This document shows, piece after piece, positions 1-11,879 of a DNA stretch of 64,000 nt. The translations under genes were made by a program, and so were the position numbers. The notes below the pieces were generated by a model, which saw only the letters and a program-made list of their open reading frames with translations, searched no databases and was not told where the DNA came from. The stretch's first letter is position 1, and every line of letters starts with the position of its first letter. This stretch comes from Arachis hypogaea (lineage: Eukaryota > Streptophyta > Magnoliopsida > Fabales > Fabaceae), in assembly GCF_003086295.3 (NCBI RefSeq), contig NC_092048.1:42160425-42224424 (forward strand), in the 5' to 3' direction.

Positions 1-942
1 TACAACGTTGGCTAGCCATAGTGGGTACTTGACTTCTCTTATGAATCATGCCTCCAGTAGAGCTCGTACCTGTTCTTCCACAGCTTGGGATCTCTCTGGT
101 CCGAGCTTCCGACGCTTCTGTTGTACTGGCCGAGACCCTGGATACACTACCAGTTTGTGGCACATTAGTTTGGGATCTATGCCCGGCATGTCCGCGGCCT
201 TCCATGCAAAGAGGTCGGCATTATCTCTGAGGAACTGTATCAGAGACTCCTTTATGTCTCTTTTCAAAGTTGCCCCAATATTTGTTGTTTTATCTGGGAT
301 ATCTCTGATCTGGACTTCCTCGATCTCGCCCTCAGGTTGTGGACGAAGTTCTTCCTGACTTCGAACTCCTCCGAGTTCGATACTATTGATTTCTTCTCCT
401 TTGCCCCTAAGGTTCAAACTCACGTTGTAACAGCGTCGCACAATTTTCTGGTCTCCTTTTATCGTGGCGATCCCCTCTAGGGTTAGAAACTTCATGCATA
501 GATGTAGAGCCGAAACTACTGCGGCGAGCTAATTTAGCGTTGTCTGACCTATCAGGGCGTTGTAGGCTGAGCTCATGTCGACTACGATGTAGTCTATGTT
601 GAGTGTCCTTGATCGGGTTCCCTTTCTAAAGGTTGTGTGTAGTGAGATATATCCAAGGGATTGGATTGGAGTGTCTCCTAGTCCAAACAAGATGTTCGGA
701 TATGCTCTGAACTCTTTTTCTTGTAGGCCGAGTTTGTCGAAGGCGGATTTAAACAAGATATCCGCTGAGCTTCCTTGGTCCACCAGTGTGTGGTGGAGGT
801 TGGCATTGGCCAATATGATAGTAATGACCATGGGATCATCATGTCTCGGGATGATGCCTGCCGCATCTTCTTGGGTAAAAGTAATAGTAGGGAGGTCGGG
901 TGATCCTTCTTCTCCTCCTCCTGCGAATCCTCCATTTATCAT
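1..942 (-). pseudogene. W pol: aspartic protease and start of RT (broken)
   Basis: Read on the minus strand. The first 130 or so residues are a retropepsin-like protease with active-site motif VDQGSSADILF and a carboxy-terminal ALIG motif near the end of the domain. The same frame continues, past a TAG stop at 529-531, into the linker and RT start, recognisable by DLFAWKAADMPGIDP and the region before the first RT motif. A second stop (TGA, 46-48) lies just before the motif that normally reads FIREVKYP. Both stops look like point changes in one once-open frame. The protease would mature the gag-pol polyprotein and the RT would copy the element RNA; neither can be complete here. Confidence 0.8.
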
Positions 943-976
943 GTGAACGTGCCTCTCCGGGGTGCGGGGTGGTCGT

Positions 977-2167
977 TCAGCTCGTCCAATCTAGTCGCCC
1001 CACTCTTACCAACTTTTCTATGACATTCTTTAAGTCGAAGTACTCGTTTGTAGGATGTCCATAGATTCGGTGGTATTCACAGTATTCTGTTCGATTTCCC
1101 CCTCCTTTCTTGCTTTTGATTGGACGAGGTGGTGGAATCTTCTCAGTGTGGCATACTTCTCGGAAAACGTCCACAAGAGACACCCGAAGAGGGGTGTAAT
1201 TGTGGTATTTTTTAGGCTTCTCTCTGTATGGATCTTCTTTTTTTCTGGACTCTTTATCCTTATCCTGGGAGGAGTAGGAGAATCCGAATTTTGAGGTCTC
1301 TCCTAACCGAGAATTTTCTTCCATGTTGATATACTTCTCTGCCCGTTCTTGCACTTCATTTAAAGATGTTGGATGTTTCTTTGATATAGAATGACTAAAG
1401 GGTCCTTCCCGCAGGCTATTGATGAGACCCATAATGGCTACTTCTGTTGGTAGGCTTTGTATGTCCAGGCATGCTTTGTTGAATCTTTCCATGTAAGATC
1501 GAAGACTCTCCCAATCTCCTTGTTTGATTCCTAATAGGCTTGGGGCGTGCTTGGCTTTGTCCTTCTGAATGGAAAATCTGACAAGAAACTTCTTGGCTAA
1601 GTCATCAAAACTTGCGATGGATCTGGGAGGCATACTGTCGAACCACTTAATAGCTGTCTTTGTTAGGGTTGTCGGGAAGGCTTTGCAACGAATAGCGTCT
1701 GAGGCATCGGTGAGATACATTCTGCTTCTGAAATTGCTGAGATGATGGCTTGGATCGGAGGTACCGTCGTATAAGGTCATGTCGGGAGCTTTAAAATCCT
1801 TCGAAACTTTAGCTTTCATGATCTCTTTGTTGAAGGGGTCTTGGTCCTTGTGGGAGTTATCCTCATGGTTGGAGTGAGTAGTTCTGGCCTTGAGGTCGGC
1901 TTCAAGTTTTAGAAGCTTATCCTCTAGATCTCGTCGTCACCTGGTTTCTCTGCGGAGGTCACTTTCAGCTTCTCGCTGGTGTTCGGCCTCCTGTTCGAGC
2001 TGCTTAAGCCGATTTTGTTGCTCTCAGAGGACTTCTAAAATTTCTATAATTGGAGAATGCTTTTCTCCGTTTTGTTGAGATGTATCTTTGGGTGTGGTGT
2101 CCGCGTTCTTGTGTGGCGTCCTGTTTTCCAAATCAGAGTTGTGATCGTTGTCAATGTTGTCCGCCAT
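977..2167 (-). pseudogene. W gag (capsid/nucleocapsid-like), two in-frame stops
   Basis: The ATG at 2165-2167 follows the primer site by about 25 bases, as expected for gag. The first 120 codons are charged and coiled-coil-like, with in-frame stops at 2024-2026 and 1937-1939. From 1819 the frame is open for 280 codons and holds the retrotransposon gag core (region around AIKWFDSMPPRSIASFDDL), then a basic linker, then YCEYHRIYGHPTNEYFDL, a C-x2-H motif with the spacing of a degenerate zinc knuckle. Gag would form the virus-like particle. The stops show this copy is not translated full length. Confidence 0.8.
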
Positions 2168-2190
2168 GATGATGGGATGACTTCCAGGTT

Positions 2191-2207
2191 CCGCGGCAAC
2201 GGCGCCA
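2191..2207 (-). promoter_or_regulatory. W primer binding site (tRNA-Asp-like)
   Basis: The plus strand reads CCGCGGCAACGGCGCCA. This matches 16 of 17 bases of the 3' end of plant tRNA-Asp(GUC), including the CCA, as recalled from tRNA knowledge. It lies 1 base from the LTR edge and marks the 5' end of the element's internal region. Confidence 0.8.
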
Positions 2208-2208
2208 A

Positions 2209-2723
2209 TATTCCGAGGGTTACCTGAAACTGAAGGTCGATCTCATATGAGATCTACTGGGGTGGTCGGAGCTGTCGTGTCCGACCTGTTGGACCTTGGT
2301 GGAGCTGGAGATGCTGCTGATCCTTCATTATCGGAGGGTGGTGGTACCTGCAAGAGACTCCGATGCTTAAGTTAGCATGGGCTTTAAGCAGGTTTTTAGT
2401 AGAATCATAGTATGAGTTATACCTGGGTGCTCCAGTGTATTTATAATAGTGTGGAGTGACCTTTCTGAAGATAAGATAGTTATCTTATCTTATCTTTGAG
2501 TGAAGTCATCTTATCTTTAAGGAGAACTACCTTTATCTTTCTAGGCTTTAGCTGCCTTTAGATTTTGGGCTGGTTCCTTCGTTTGGGCCTTCTTTTGGGC
2601 TTCTCTGTGATTTGGCCGAACTCTTTGAGAAGAGGTCGGGAATTCTAGACCTGAAGAGGTCGGTTGACTTGTCTTTAATCAGCCCGAGTCGTACAGCTCG
2701 ACCCAGGACATGAACAGTTATCA
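2209..2723 (-). repeat. W 5' LTR
   Basis: Bounded by the primer site at 2207 and by ...AGTTATCA at 2723, the same terminal bases as in the LTR of V (36,208-36,780). Both share the block around GTGGTACCT..., a TATA box and the terminal sequence. The edge next to the primer site reads TA instead of TG, probably a mutation. Confidence 0.75.
2438..2445 (-). promoter_or_regulatory. TATA box in W LTR
   Basis: TATAAATA on the minus strand inside the LTR, followed by ACACTGG. The LTR of V has TATAAATACACTGAC at the equivalent place, so the box is conserved in the family and fits the start of genomic RNA. Confidence 0.6.
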
Positions 2724-2834
2724 AAGTAATTGTAAAGAAATGTGCAAATGATCACGAAAAAATGAAATGCTTCATGTTCATAAAAACACGTTGAGTACCC
2801 GACCTAACCCCCTAGAAAGACAGCGTATCCGACG

Positions 2835-3403
2835 TGATAAACCCATCTCATAAAAGGCCAAGTCTGACCTACAAATGCTTGAGTCCGACCTAACAAAGCT
2901 CGATTTTAAGTAGGGGCATTGTTCGTGCCCTGGCCAAAAAATACAGCCAGGCCCAAAATAAATAAAGTTCAATTAATAGAAACCTACCCAACCTTATAGA
3001 GGTTGAACATGGTGACATGGAGCTAGCTCTACTTATCTAAATAAATAACTGACTCCTAGGATATCTCCTAATAATCTAAAAAGGGGATCTAAACAACTTC
3101 TCTAATAATAGGGAACAATTATCTATAATCAAAGGTGGAACTACTCTAAAAGGTAATTATCAATTTTATTATAAATATACTGACACTCTTAAATATATTT
3201 AAAGTCAATTTACTAAAAAAAATCTGCTTAAATTTTTATTAATTTAATATTAGAATTCTTTATAAGTACCACCTCTCATCTCTTCAAGAGGAACTCAGAC
3301 AACAACACTTCAATATCAATAAAAATTGAATACTATCTCAAAAAGAGTCTAAACCTCACGTTTAAGTCTAAAACAATTAAATTTTAGGTAACTTTTTAGA
3401 ACA
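2835..3403 (+). repeat. Decayed Tat-like LTR, opposite orientation
   Basis: It begins TGATAAAC and ends TTTAGAACA. Its length of 569 bases is close to the 573 of the V LTR read on the other strand. Shared landmarks occur in the same order: AAGTAGG(G/A)GCATT, CAGGCCCAAA, TATAAATA-ACTGACACTC, AAGTACCACC, AACCTCACGT and TTTAGGTAA. No primer site follows the right edge and no 5-bp TSD is visible, so it is probably an old solo or orphan LTR next to W. Confidence 0.6.
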
Positions 3404-5196
3404 AATAATAATAATAATAATAACAATAATAATAATAATAATATATCATGATCAACAGCAAAGTTAGTTTTGGATAAGTGGTTTTGTTATGGTGACAACG
3501 AAATTCTTCCCTCCCCAATTTGTTGTGGAATTCGGATTATGATTGTATATAATTTATTCATCATCAATTGATCGAATCTGATTCATTTCAGATAACTACT
3601 CACTAAACATACACATCATCTTTCCGACAACTACATAAAGGTCGGCCAAACTTGTCTGTTGCTTCTTTCAAGTTTCTCCAACCCTTCTCTTTATCCATAA
3701 ATATAAAAGGAAAAATAATTTATTTAATAACCATATAGATTAATTTAAATATAATAAGAGTAAGAAATTGGTACAACTTTAGTGTCACAGCCATTAGTCC
3801 TATATATATAGTTCACACTACACACACTAATGTGAAGGGATTTTTAGGCACTTGCTCGTGCTTAGGATAAATATTTATAACAAATATTTAAGATAAATAT
3901 ATTAAAAAAGATTATTTTTAACTTAATCCAAAATTCTAACTCATCATAAATATATAAAGCTTATCATATATAATAATTATCCATCTTCTCGAGGGATATA
4001 TATAAATGATACTAACATAAATATTGAGATTGCTCAAATTATTAGTAGGTATATTATTAATTAGTTCCTTGACTAGAAATAAATGTCCAGATCATCAAAA
4101 TATTGATAATGATAAATTTATTCTCATTAAAAGATCTTTGATCCTTTCATATATAAAATCTCAGTTATAACATTAAATCGAATTAGTAAAATTCATAATA
4201 AAAAGTACTTAAATAGTAGTGCTTTAGCAAAAAAAGAAAATCATTTATTAAGAAGAAAAAAAAAAAAGAGAAAGCTTTAATTTGTGGCCAATAAGTTGGT
4301 TGTCTCAAAACATGTAAAGTTGTTATAGTCATCAATCATCACAATAGTTGTTCAACAAGAGTTTCAGCCAACTATTAATTACCAACACAAACCTAGGCCA
4401 AGTTCGTTACGCAAAGCTCAAATGTCACTACATAATTGGTTCCTTTGATCCCATTGCAGCGAAGAATGAGATTTAATTGAATGAATATGAATATTTGCAG
4501 GACTTGCTGGACAATTGAATGGTCCCAATTCACCCAATTTCTATATCTATTTGCTTCTCTATTTTCAACTTAATTTAAACCACGACGCAACTTCAATAGC
4601 AAGGAAGAAGAATAATAATAATTCATATTTTGGTCATACACATATATAATAATGAGGTTAGGTATATTTATGACATATGTATGCTACAAAGAAAATTGGA
4701 TAAAATTAAACTTCAAATGTCAAAATAAAAGATTGGTTGAGGATTTTTTGTTGTATCTTGAATGAGATGGTTTGTTTGAACACAAGAAAAACAAGAGCCA
4801 TAGTTTGTAGTTTGAGAGTTAAGTAAAGCTTTTGCTAATAATTAAGTGGAACTAATAATTAAACTAGCTTAGCCAATTATAAAAATTTTAGGTGTTTTAA
4901 ATAGATTAAATGAAGCTTCTTAACTAATCCCCTACTCTCGTCTAATGATTTATTAATTAATAGCTACTAGAAAAAGGACAAGACTAATGTTAGTTCAAAG
5001 TTCACTTCATCAACTAATGCCTGTTATTAAAGATAGTCAATGATTATATGTTATTAGCTAGCCATGTTCATTGAGTTCATGCAATTAAGTCTTGCCAACA
5101 CATGCATTGTCACTCAAAATTTGTTTTGCCAATGGTACGTAATAATAATCAAGCAATGTTATTTTGTTAATTAAAAGACAAAATGCCCCCACCTCC

Positions 5197-5198
<2 letters not shown>
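3404..5198. other. AT-rich intergenic DNA
   Basis: It starts with an AAT trinucleotide microsatellite (about 3404-3445). The rest is very AT-rich, with no ORF, RNA gene or mobile-element domain that I can recognise on either strand. Confidence 0.6.

Positions 5199-5267
<69 letters not shown>
5199..5267. repeat. (TA)n microsatellite
   Basis: About 35 uninterrupted TA units. The minus-strand reading frame across it, a run of Ile-Tyr, is an artefact of the repeat. Likely length-polymorphic. Confidence 0.95.
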
Positions 5268-5269
<2 letters not shown>

Positions 5270-5544
5270 CAATTATCTGATCTTGATTATGCTGCAATAA
5301 ATTAAATTTGAATTTTTGCATATGTGCTTAAGATTGATTTGCTTGTTATCTCCCAATAGTAAGACTAAGAATTTTTTTTTTTGGGAAGGATTGTGTTTAG
5401 GAAAATATGTGAAATTTATCATCACTAAAGTTTTGGTTTTTAGAATTCAATTAACCATAAAAAAAACTATGCATATATGAGATAAAAATATGTTATTTTA
5501 AGTTTTTTTAATTGATCCCATGCAAGTGTAAAATAATTAGCACC

Positions 5545-5832
5545 AAAAAGAAAGAACATATATCTATGGTTAGATTATAATTTAATAATTAATATAAATT
5601 ACTTTCAATAAAATTTTATCATAATTAATTAATTTCAACCGTTTTATTGTATATAAATATGATATATAATAAGATACAATATAATGTCAAAAAGAAAGAA
5701 CATATATCTATGGTTAGATTATAATTTAATAATTAATATAAATTACTTTTAATAAAATTTTATCGTAATTAATTAATTTCAACCGTTTTATTGTATATAA
5801 ATATGATATATAATAAGATACAATATAATGTC
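5545..5832. repeat. 144-bp tandem duplication
   Basis: Two head-to-tail copies (5545-5688 and 5689-5832) start AAAAAGAAAGAACATAT and end AATATAATGTC. I find about two substitutions between them, so the duplication is recent. It is AT-rich and non-coding. Confidence 0.9.
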
Positions 5833-5844
5833 ATTTGATCTGTA

Positions 5845-5890
5845 TGTAGTCGATCTCACTTAGTGAAATAAGATTTTTTTGTTGTTGTTA
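5845..5890 (+). repeat. 3' tail of an RTE-type LINE or derived SINE (fragment)
   Basis: The sequence GTAGTCGATCTCACTTAGTG followed by a T/G-rich tail ending GTTGTTGTT is a decayed copy of the 3' end seen at 5972 on the other strand (GTAGCCGACCCCACTTAGTG ... TTGTTGTTG). It is a 5'-truncated insertion in the opposite orientation, about 80 bases from the LINE tail. Confidence 0.65.
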
Positions 5891-5971
5891 TAACTAAATA
5901 AAAATTTCAACTAACATACGAAGAATAATTAATCTTTTTTAAATAACTTATCTCTAAATAAATTATCATAT

Positions 5972-8215
5972 ACAACAACAAAGCCTTGTCCCACTAAGTG
6001 GGGTCGGCTACATGAATCAAACGACGATATTGTGCTCTGTCGTGTATTATGTCTACAGAAAGACCGTTTATATGTAGATTTCGTTTGACCACCTCATGGA
6101 TGGTCTTCTTAGGACTTCCTCTACCTTTCACCCTTTGTCCATCTCATCCACCCTCCTGACTGGATGTTCTATCGGTCTTCTTCTCACATGTCCAAACCAC
6201 CTGAGACGCGATTCAACCATCTTTTCCACAATGGGTGCTATTCTAACTCTCTCCCTTATATCTTCGTTCCTTATTTTATCCAATCGCGTATGACCACTCA
6301 TCCATCTCAACATCATCTTTGTCACACACAGCTTATGTTCGTGCTCTCCTTTAGCCGCCCAACACTCCGTACCATAAAGCATAGCCGGTCTTATAGCGGT
6401 GTGATAGAATTCACCTTTAAGTTTTAAAAGCACTTTTTTGTCGTATATAAAACCAAATGCACTCCGCCATTTTGATTCATCTGCTTTAGAGCCTCTTTTA
6501 CCTCGAAGTCTCGAATCCTTGGACAGTAGTCAAAATTTTGATCTTCTTCCCTTGTGCATAACCGACCAAGACTCGGAAGAGTCTTCTATCCCTCATTGAA
6601 TAACTCGTAGAAGTAGCTCTTCCACCTTTCATTAAACTTCTCCTCTTGAGCCAACACCTCTCCATCCTTATCCTTTATGCACTTAACCTGATCCAAATCT
6701 CTCGTTCTTCTTTCATGCCTCTTTGCGATTCTATATATACCTTGTTCTCCTTCTTTCGTACCCAAAGACTGGTAGAGACCCTCATATGCTCTTGTTCTTG
6801 CTTTACTTACAGCCACTTTTGTCTCTTTCTTAGCCGCCTTATATTTTTCCCAGTTATCTGCGTTGCGGCATAAAGACCACTCTTTAAAGCACTCCCTTTT
6901 TATCTTTATCTTTTCTTGTACACTCGCATTCCACCACCAGGACTGTCTCTTGGCCTTATTCCTTTAGATTCACCAAAGCTTTCTTTTGCTGTTCTTCTAA
7001 TAACTTCTGCCATCTCCCTCCACATCTCTTCCGTGCTTCCATTCCCATCCCACTTTGCCTCTTCTCCTACCTGTCTTAGGAAGCTTCTTTGTTCTTCACC
7101 TTTCATCCGCCACCACATCGTCCTTGATTTCTTCGTATGATGTCTTTTCCTCAACTTTTGCTCAACGCGAAAATCCATGACGAGCACCCTATATTGTGTT
7201 GTCAAACTCTCTCCCGGAATAATTTTACAATTAATGCAAAATTTTCAGTCGACTCTCCTCAACAAGAAGAAGTCGATTTGAGAGCTTGTCATGCCACTCT
7301 TATAGGTTATAAGATGTTCGTCTCTCTTTTTAAAACATGTATTTGCGATGAGAAGATCAAAGGTTGAGGAAAAGTCCAAAATAGTTTTACCCTCGGCATT
7401 GATCACCCCGAAACCATGGCCTCCGTGAATACTCACATATCCAGTCACTTCTCTCCCAACATGGCCATTTAAATCTCGTCCTAAGAAAATCTTATCTCCC
7501 AAAGGTATGTCTTGAACCAAACTCTCTAGATCCTCCCAAAACCTTATCTTGTGTTGTTCGTCCGAACCCACTTGCGGTGCATAGGTGCTAATCACATGAA
7601 AAGCACCTCCCTCCACCACAAGTTTGATAGAGATGATCCGATCTCCCACCCTCTTGACATCCACTACATCCTTCTTCCACTGCTTATCCATAATTATTCC
7701 AACCCCATTCCTATTCTTCACATTTCCTGTATACCAAAGTTTGAAATCAGAAGTATCCAACTCCCTAGCCTTCACACCAACCCACTTTGTTTCTTGTAGG
7801 CACATAATGTTAATCTTCCTCCTTGTCATGGTGTCCACCACCTCCATGGACTTTCCTGTTAGAGTGCCTATGGTCCATGTCCCAAATCTCAACCTTCTGT
7901 CGCTCCGACCTTTACCTTTTACTTTGTGAACTAGCTTATTTACCCTCGTCCGTTCACGAAAACGTGAGAACCCTTGTTCATTTAACACTACATCCGGGCA
8001 CCGATGCAGTGGCTCTTACTCATTTGACATCGTACTCGAGCCATACAGCGCGTTGCTTCCGGGTAACGACCTAGCTTTAGCGCAATAATGTCTTTGATTC
8101 ATGTCATGGGGATTCGACTATATTTTTATGTTTGTTGTCGAAGACCTAACACAATCCTCCTCCTTTATCCGGGTTTGGGACCGATTATGTACCGCAAGTG
8201 TAACTTAGGCGGAGT
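5972..8215 (-). mobile_element. RTE-type LINE, internally deleted, with perfect 17-bp TSD
   Basis: The 3' end at 5972 is the typical plant RTE tail (GTAGCCGACCCCACTTAGTG then TTGTTG). Flanking copies of taaataaattatcatat at 5955-5971 and 8216-8232 are identical, which fixes both ends of the insertion. Inside are an endonuclease domain, the linker before RT and the RT carboxy terminus, but the RT core is missing. The clean TSD implies a fairly recent insertion, which must have used RT from another copy unless the deletion came afterwards. Confidence 0.88.
6128..7988 (-). pseudogene. LINE ORF2: endonuclease present, RT core deleted
   Basis: Residues from 7988 down to 7245 form an AP-endonuclease-like domain: RFGTWTIGTLTGK at the start, CLQETKW with the catalytic Glu, ISTYAPQVG, LGRDLNGHVG and a carboxy-terminal SQIDFFLL. 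This nicks target DNA. A TGA at 7245-7247 and later frame changes break the linker (6586-7205). Near 6480-6440 the sequence jumps from the first RT block (EVKEALKQM) to the RT carboxy terminus (KLKGEFYHTAIRPAMLYG, WFGHVRRRP), so the catalytic RT motifs are absent. The AMLYGTECW block is typical of plant RTE elements. Confidence 0.85.
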
Positions 8216-8232
8216 TAAATAAATTATCATAT

Positions 8233-9820
8233 GTAATTCAAAAATGAAATAGATTAGTGTCTTTTAAAAATTATCAATAATTATAGTTACTACTACTATT
8301 AATCAATCCTATGCACGTTATTATCGAAGTAATCATTTTTTTCCCGTAACGACTATATATAATTCTACCCATAAAAATACACAATTTTTTTATGAAAAGC
8401 CAAAGTTGGTGGCTGCCGCTAAAAGCCGCCGACCCATTAATAATAACCTTCTCAAAGTGAAAGTAACATTTGGTTGAAGCCTTCCACTTGTTGCTTTGCC
8501 TGAGGATCATAAATGATAGGTCATACACTAAAGCTATTTCAATTTTCTTTTTATTGAAGAAACAAAGAAAAAGAAGAATTCATCTTTACTACAAAGTAAA
8601 AGTTGCATACATGCCACCTCATTCCTCGATCAACAAATAAAAGAAGAAAATGCGTACCCAACTCAAGTTAAACATGATTTAATTTATTAAAATTTATTGT
8701 ATTTAATTCAATATTTAAAAAATAAAAAAAATTGTAACTGATTTTTTTTTTAAAAATTCAAAATTAGCTTTAAATTTCTTCCTAATATTTTAAATAAATT
8801 TTAATTCTAGTTTTGAGGTTTATTTTTTTAATAGTTAACATGTAATCGATTTTTCTCCCAGATTTACACTTATCTTTAAATCATCATCATCATCTTATTC
8901 TTTTTCTACTACAAAAAATTATTATGATAACAACTAATTTATATCTTAGAATCCAATTTTCAAATAAATTAAAGGCAACCAAACTAACAACAAATTAGAT
9001 CCATTGTTAAATTGCGATTATTTTGGTCACTAAATTAATGCTAAAATAACAACTAACCATATTTTTTAGTTTCTGGAAGCGACCAATTCATTGTTTGCTA
9101 ATTTGTGCACTAAGGTTTTTTTTATTAAATTGATCACTATTTGAAAATTAAAAAAAATCATCACTAAATCAGATGCTTAAACTACATATTGGTTAAGGAA
9201 TCAGACAATAATAATAAATATTGTTAGCTCCACATATCTCATATTGATGAGTTTTAATTATTAATAAATCCAAAGGATAGAGTAGCCAGTTTCTTTTCTT
9301 TTCTCTTTTTGAATAGAGACGTTTTGAGTTGGATTAACACTCACAGTAATACTTAGCACCACCACAACACCAAATTTAGAATTTGGTCGTATAAAAAGAA
9401 TAGAATATTAAGTGAAGAAAATAAGATGTTTGAATGTATATGTATTGTGGTAAGAATGAAGAATGCATGTGAATTTATAATGCATTGGAGTATGAATTGT
9501 ATGAATGTGAGTGCAAGATAATATATATGGTGTGCATGTGTGCAGAAGAAATAAGTACAAAAAAAACTAAATACCAAATTTAAAATGAAAGTTGAAACTA
9601 AGGTGTACAGAGGTAACGGGTTCATGCAAGCTTTCATGTAGGTAAATTATGATATGAACAGAGCTAGCTTGGGAAGAGTGATATGTACATTAGGTGTGTG
9701 ACTGAAGTAATGTATCATGCATGCATGATAATGGACTTTTGAAAGATAATTCATGGTGGCAGTAAAAAAGTTAAAAACAACTAGTAACTATATATACAAT
9801 GATTTTGAAAGAAAAACAAT
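8233..9820. other. AT-rich intergenic DNA
   Basis: No open frame with a recognisable domain, no RNA gene and no clear terminal repeats seen. The only modest feature is a short TCA repeat near 8883. Confidence 0.55.
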
Positions 9821-11320
9821 TTGGGTAAAGTATATTTTTTGTTTACGAAGTTTTTGAAAAATTTTAAAAATAAAGTTTTAATTTATTTCAATTTTATCCT
9901 TGATGTTTTAAATATGCTTCAATTATATCCTTTTTGTTAATTTTTTGATAGTCAACTAATAGTCAATCTTTTATTTTCAATTTTACCCCCTAATTCTAAC
10001 TGTGTTTGGCCCACTCGCTAACCCATTTCAACGCCTCTATCTTTCTTCCTAACCATCACCCATCCTCTCTTCATCTCTCTCGTTGCAACCGCCGTGCCAT
10101 TACCAACCACCACCACTACCACCAATCTCCATCTTCGTCTCCAACATCATTTATCCATCTTCCTCACTACTCATCCATCTCCATTTTCATGATCATAAAG
10201 CAGCAAAAGACAGAGATCGAATACCGATCCCTCATCACGTTTCTCTTCTCCCAGTCCGACACACTCAAGTCTCATACAGCATCACCATTCACGGCGCCTC
10301 AAGCTCGTGCTCCACCATCCACGATTAACTGCGCTTGGAGCTCCGTCGCTCACGATTCACCACGCTCAGAGCTCCACCGTCCGCATTTCACTGTGCCTCG
10401 AGGTCCGCCGTTATGTGCACTATGGCTTTTCTCTCTGACAGCCTCAACTCCCCCTCTCCCTCTGCCCGTGTCCAGATCTTGAACATTAACTGGTTTCAAA
10501 AATAGCCCAATGGAAACGACGATGTTTAATTTCTTGTTCAGATCTACAATTAGGGTTCAATTGTCCAAATAATTTTCTATTAGTTTGTCAATATCACCCT
10601 TTTACATTCAATTTTGGTATTTTCAACTCGTTGCTGTTGTTGTAGCTTTGGTACTTCATTTTGCAATTGAGCCAAATGTGTGAATTGATAAAGTTTGTTC
10701 ACACTTGGGATACTGAAACAGTTAACATATGTGGCTGTGATTAGCAATATGAATATATAGTCAATGCCTTATTGTCTAAAATAAAAGGTTATGCTGAATC
10801 TTTTGAACTATTGCCATGTAGAATATAGTTAAAATTGAAAATTGTAACCTACCAAGTGCGGCAGCACAACGAAGAGAAGAAGGGATGAGTGGCAATGGCT
10901 ATGCACGGTGGTTGGTGAGACAATGAGAAGCAAGGAAGAATGAGAGTTAGCATGAGAGAAAAGACAATGGGAGACGGAGATAGAAATTGGTGGTGGTGGC
11001 GCTGGTGGTTGCAGTGAGAGAGATGGATGAGAGGATGAGCAATGGTTGGGAAGAAAAGTAGAGGTGTTGGAATGGAATGAAGTTGGAAAGAACAGGGGAG
11101 AGGCGTTGGAAGGGATTATGCAGTGTGCCAAACACTGTCAGGATTAGAGGGTAAAATTGGAAATAAAAAGTTGACTATTGGTTGACTATCAAAAATTAAC
11201 AAAAAAGATATAATTGAAGCATATTTAAAATATCAAGGATAAAATTGAAATAAATTAAAAAATAAGGGTATTTTTGAAATTTTTCAAAAATTTCAAGAAC
11301 AAAAAATATACTTTACCTAA
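9821..11320. mobile_element. DNA element with long terminal inverted repeats (MULE-like?)
   Basis: The left end TTGGGTAAAGTATA and right end (reverse complement TTAGGTAAAGTATA) begin inverted arms of over 300 bases (about 9821-10,144 and 10,967-11,320). Matching blocks are AAATATGCTTCAATTATAT, GATAGTCAAC, CAGTGTTTGGC/CTGTGTTTGGCC and CAACGCCTCT. The roughly 800-base centre encodes no transposase; the plus-strand frame at 10,006-10,482 is low-complexity His/Ser/Pro. Long arms and lack of coding fit a non-autonomous Mutator-like element. I could not settle the TSD. Confidence 0.65.
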
Positions 11321-11804
11321 AAACTTTTTATTAAGTTAAAAGATCAAGAACATAACAAAAAATAAGAATTAAAGAAATAAGGATTAAAATCCTTTTGAAA
11401 AAGATGCATGACCTAGTAAATCACTCAGGATATAATTTGTTTGGCGTTGGGCACTAAATTGTGAAGTTGCACTTCAACCTTCAAGGAGCAATTGAAGACG
11501 CCAGGCTTATGTTTCAGGCGTTGGGATTGAGCACCCAAGGCCGGGCTTAGGAACTGGGTGCCGGGTGCCACCCAAAAAAAATTGCTCCCTAGAAGCTTCC
11601 CTTGTTTGGGCGCTAGGTGCCCATGTATGGTGCTGGGCGTTAGGCTTCACACTTTTTTCCATTTTTAAAAAAAAAATTTGAAAAACAACGTAAACAATAA
11701 AGGATAAAGGAAAAGAAAAATGCAAAAGAACAAAAAAGAAGAGGAATGCAACATACTCTAATGGAATGCTTAAATAAAAAAGAATAATAAAAAACACTGA
11801 CCGT

Positions 11805-11856
11805 GATTGGGTTATCTTCCAACAAGCGCTCTTTAATTGCCAATAGCTTGATATAT
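11805..11856 (-). other. Two-hairpin RNA motif, X copy
   Basis: Plus-strand stem TTGGG/TCCAA (11,807-11,822) around the 6-base loop TTATCT, followed by CAAGCGCT and the weaker second stem around ATAGCT. It is the most decayed of four copies in the window; the others are in A, G and Z. Confidence 0.55.
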
Positions 11857-11879
11857 GATTCTGCTAGGTTGGCAGTCAA

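Larger units (their letters stand above)
1..2723 (-). mobile_element. Element W: 5' part of a Tat/Retand-type Ty3/gypsy LTR retrotransposon
   Basis: Reading from high to low coordinates, the order is LTR, primer binding site, gag, aspartic protease and the start of reverse transcriptase, where the window begins. The domain order is that of Ty3/gypsy. The gag style, with its short carboxy-terminal C-x2-H type motif, and the protease motif VDQGSSADILF resemble plant Tat/Retand elements, and W is closely similar to element V on the right side of the window. Gag carries two in-frame stops and the pol frame two more, so this copy is dead. The 3' half and 3' LTR lie outside the window. Confidence 0.85.

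Noticed and set aside
5085..5321. Minus-strand frame with a long Ile-Tyr run
   Set aside because: Translation of the (TA)n microsatellite; no domain.
10006..10482. Plus-strand 158-codon frame
   Set aside because: Low-complexity His/Ser/Pro sequence, half of it in the inverted arm of a transposon; no codon or domain support.
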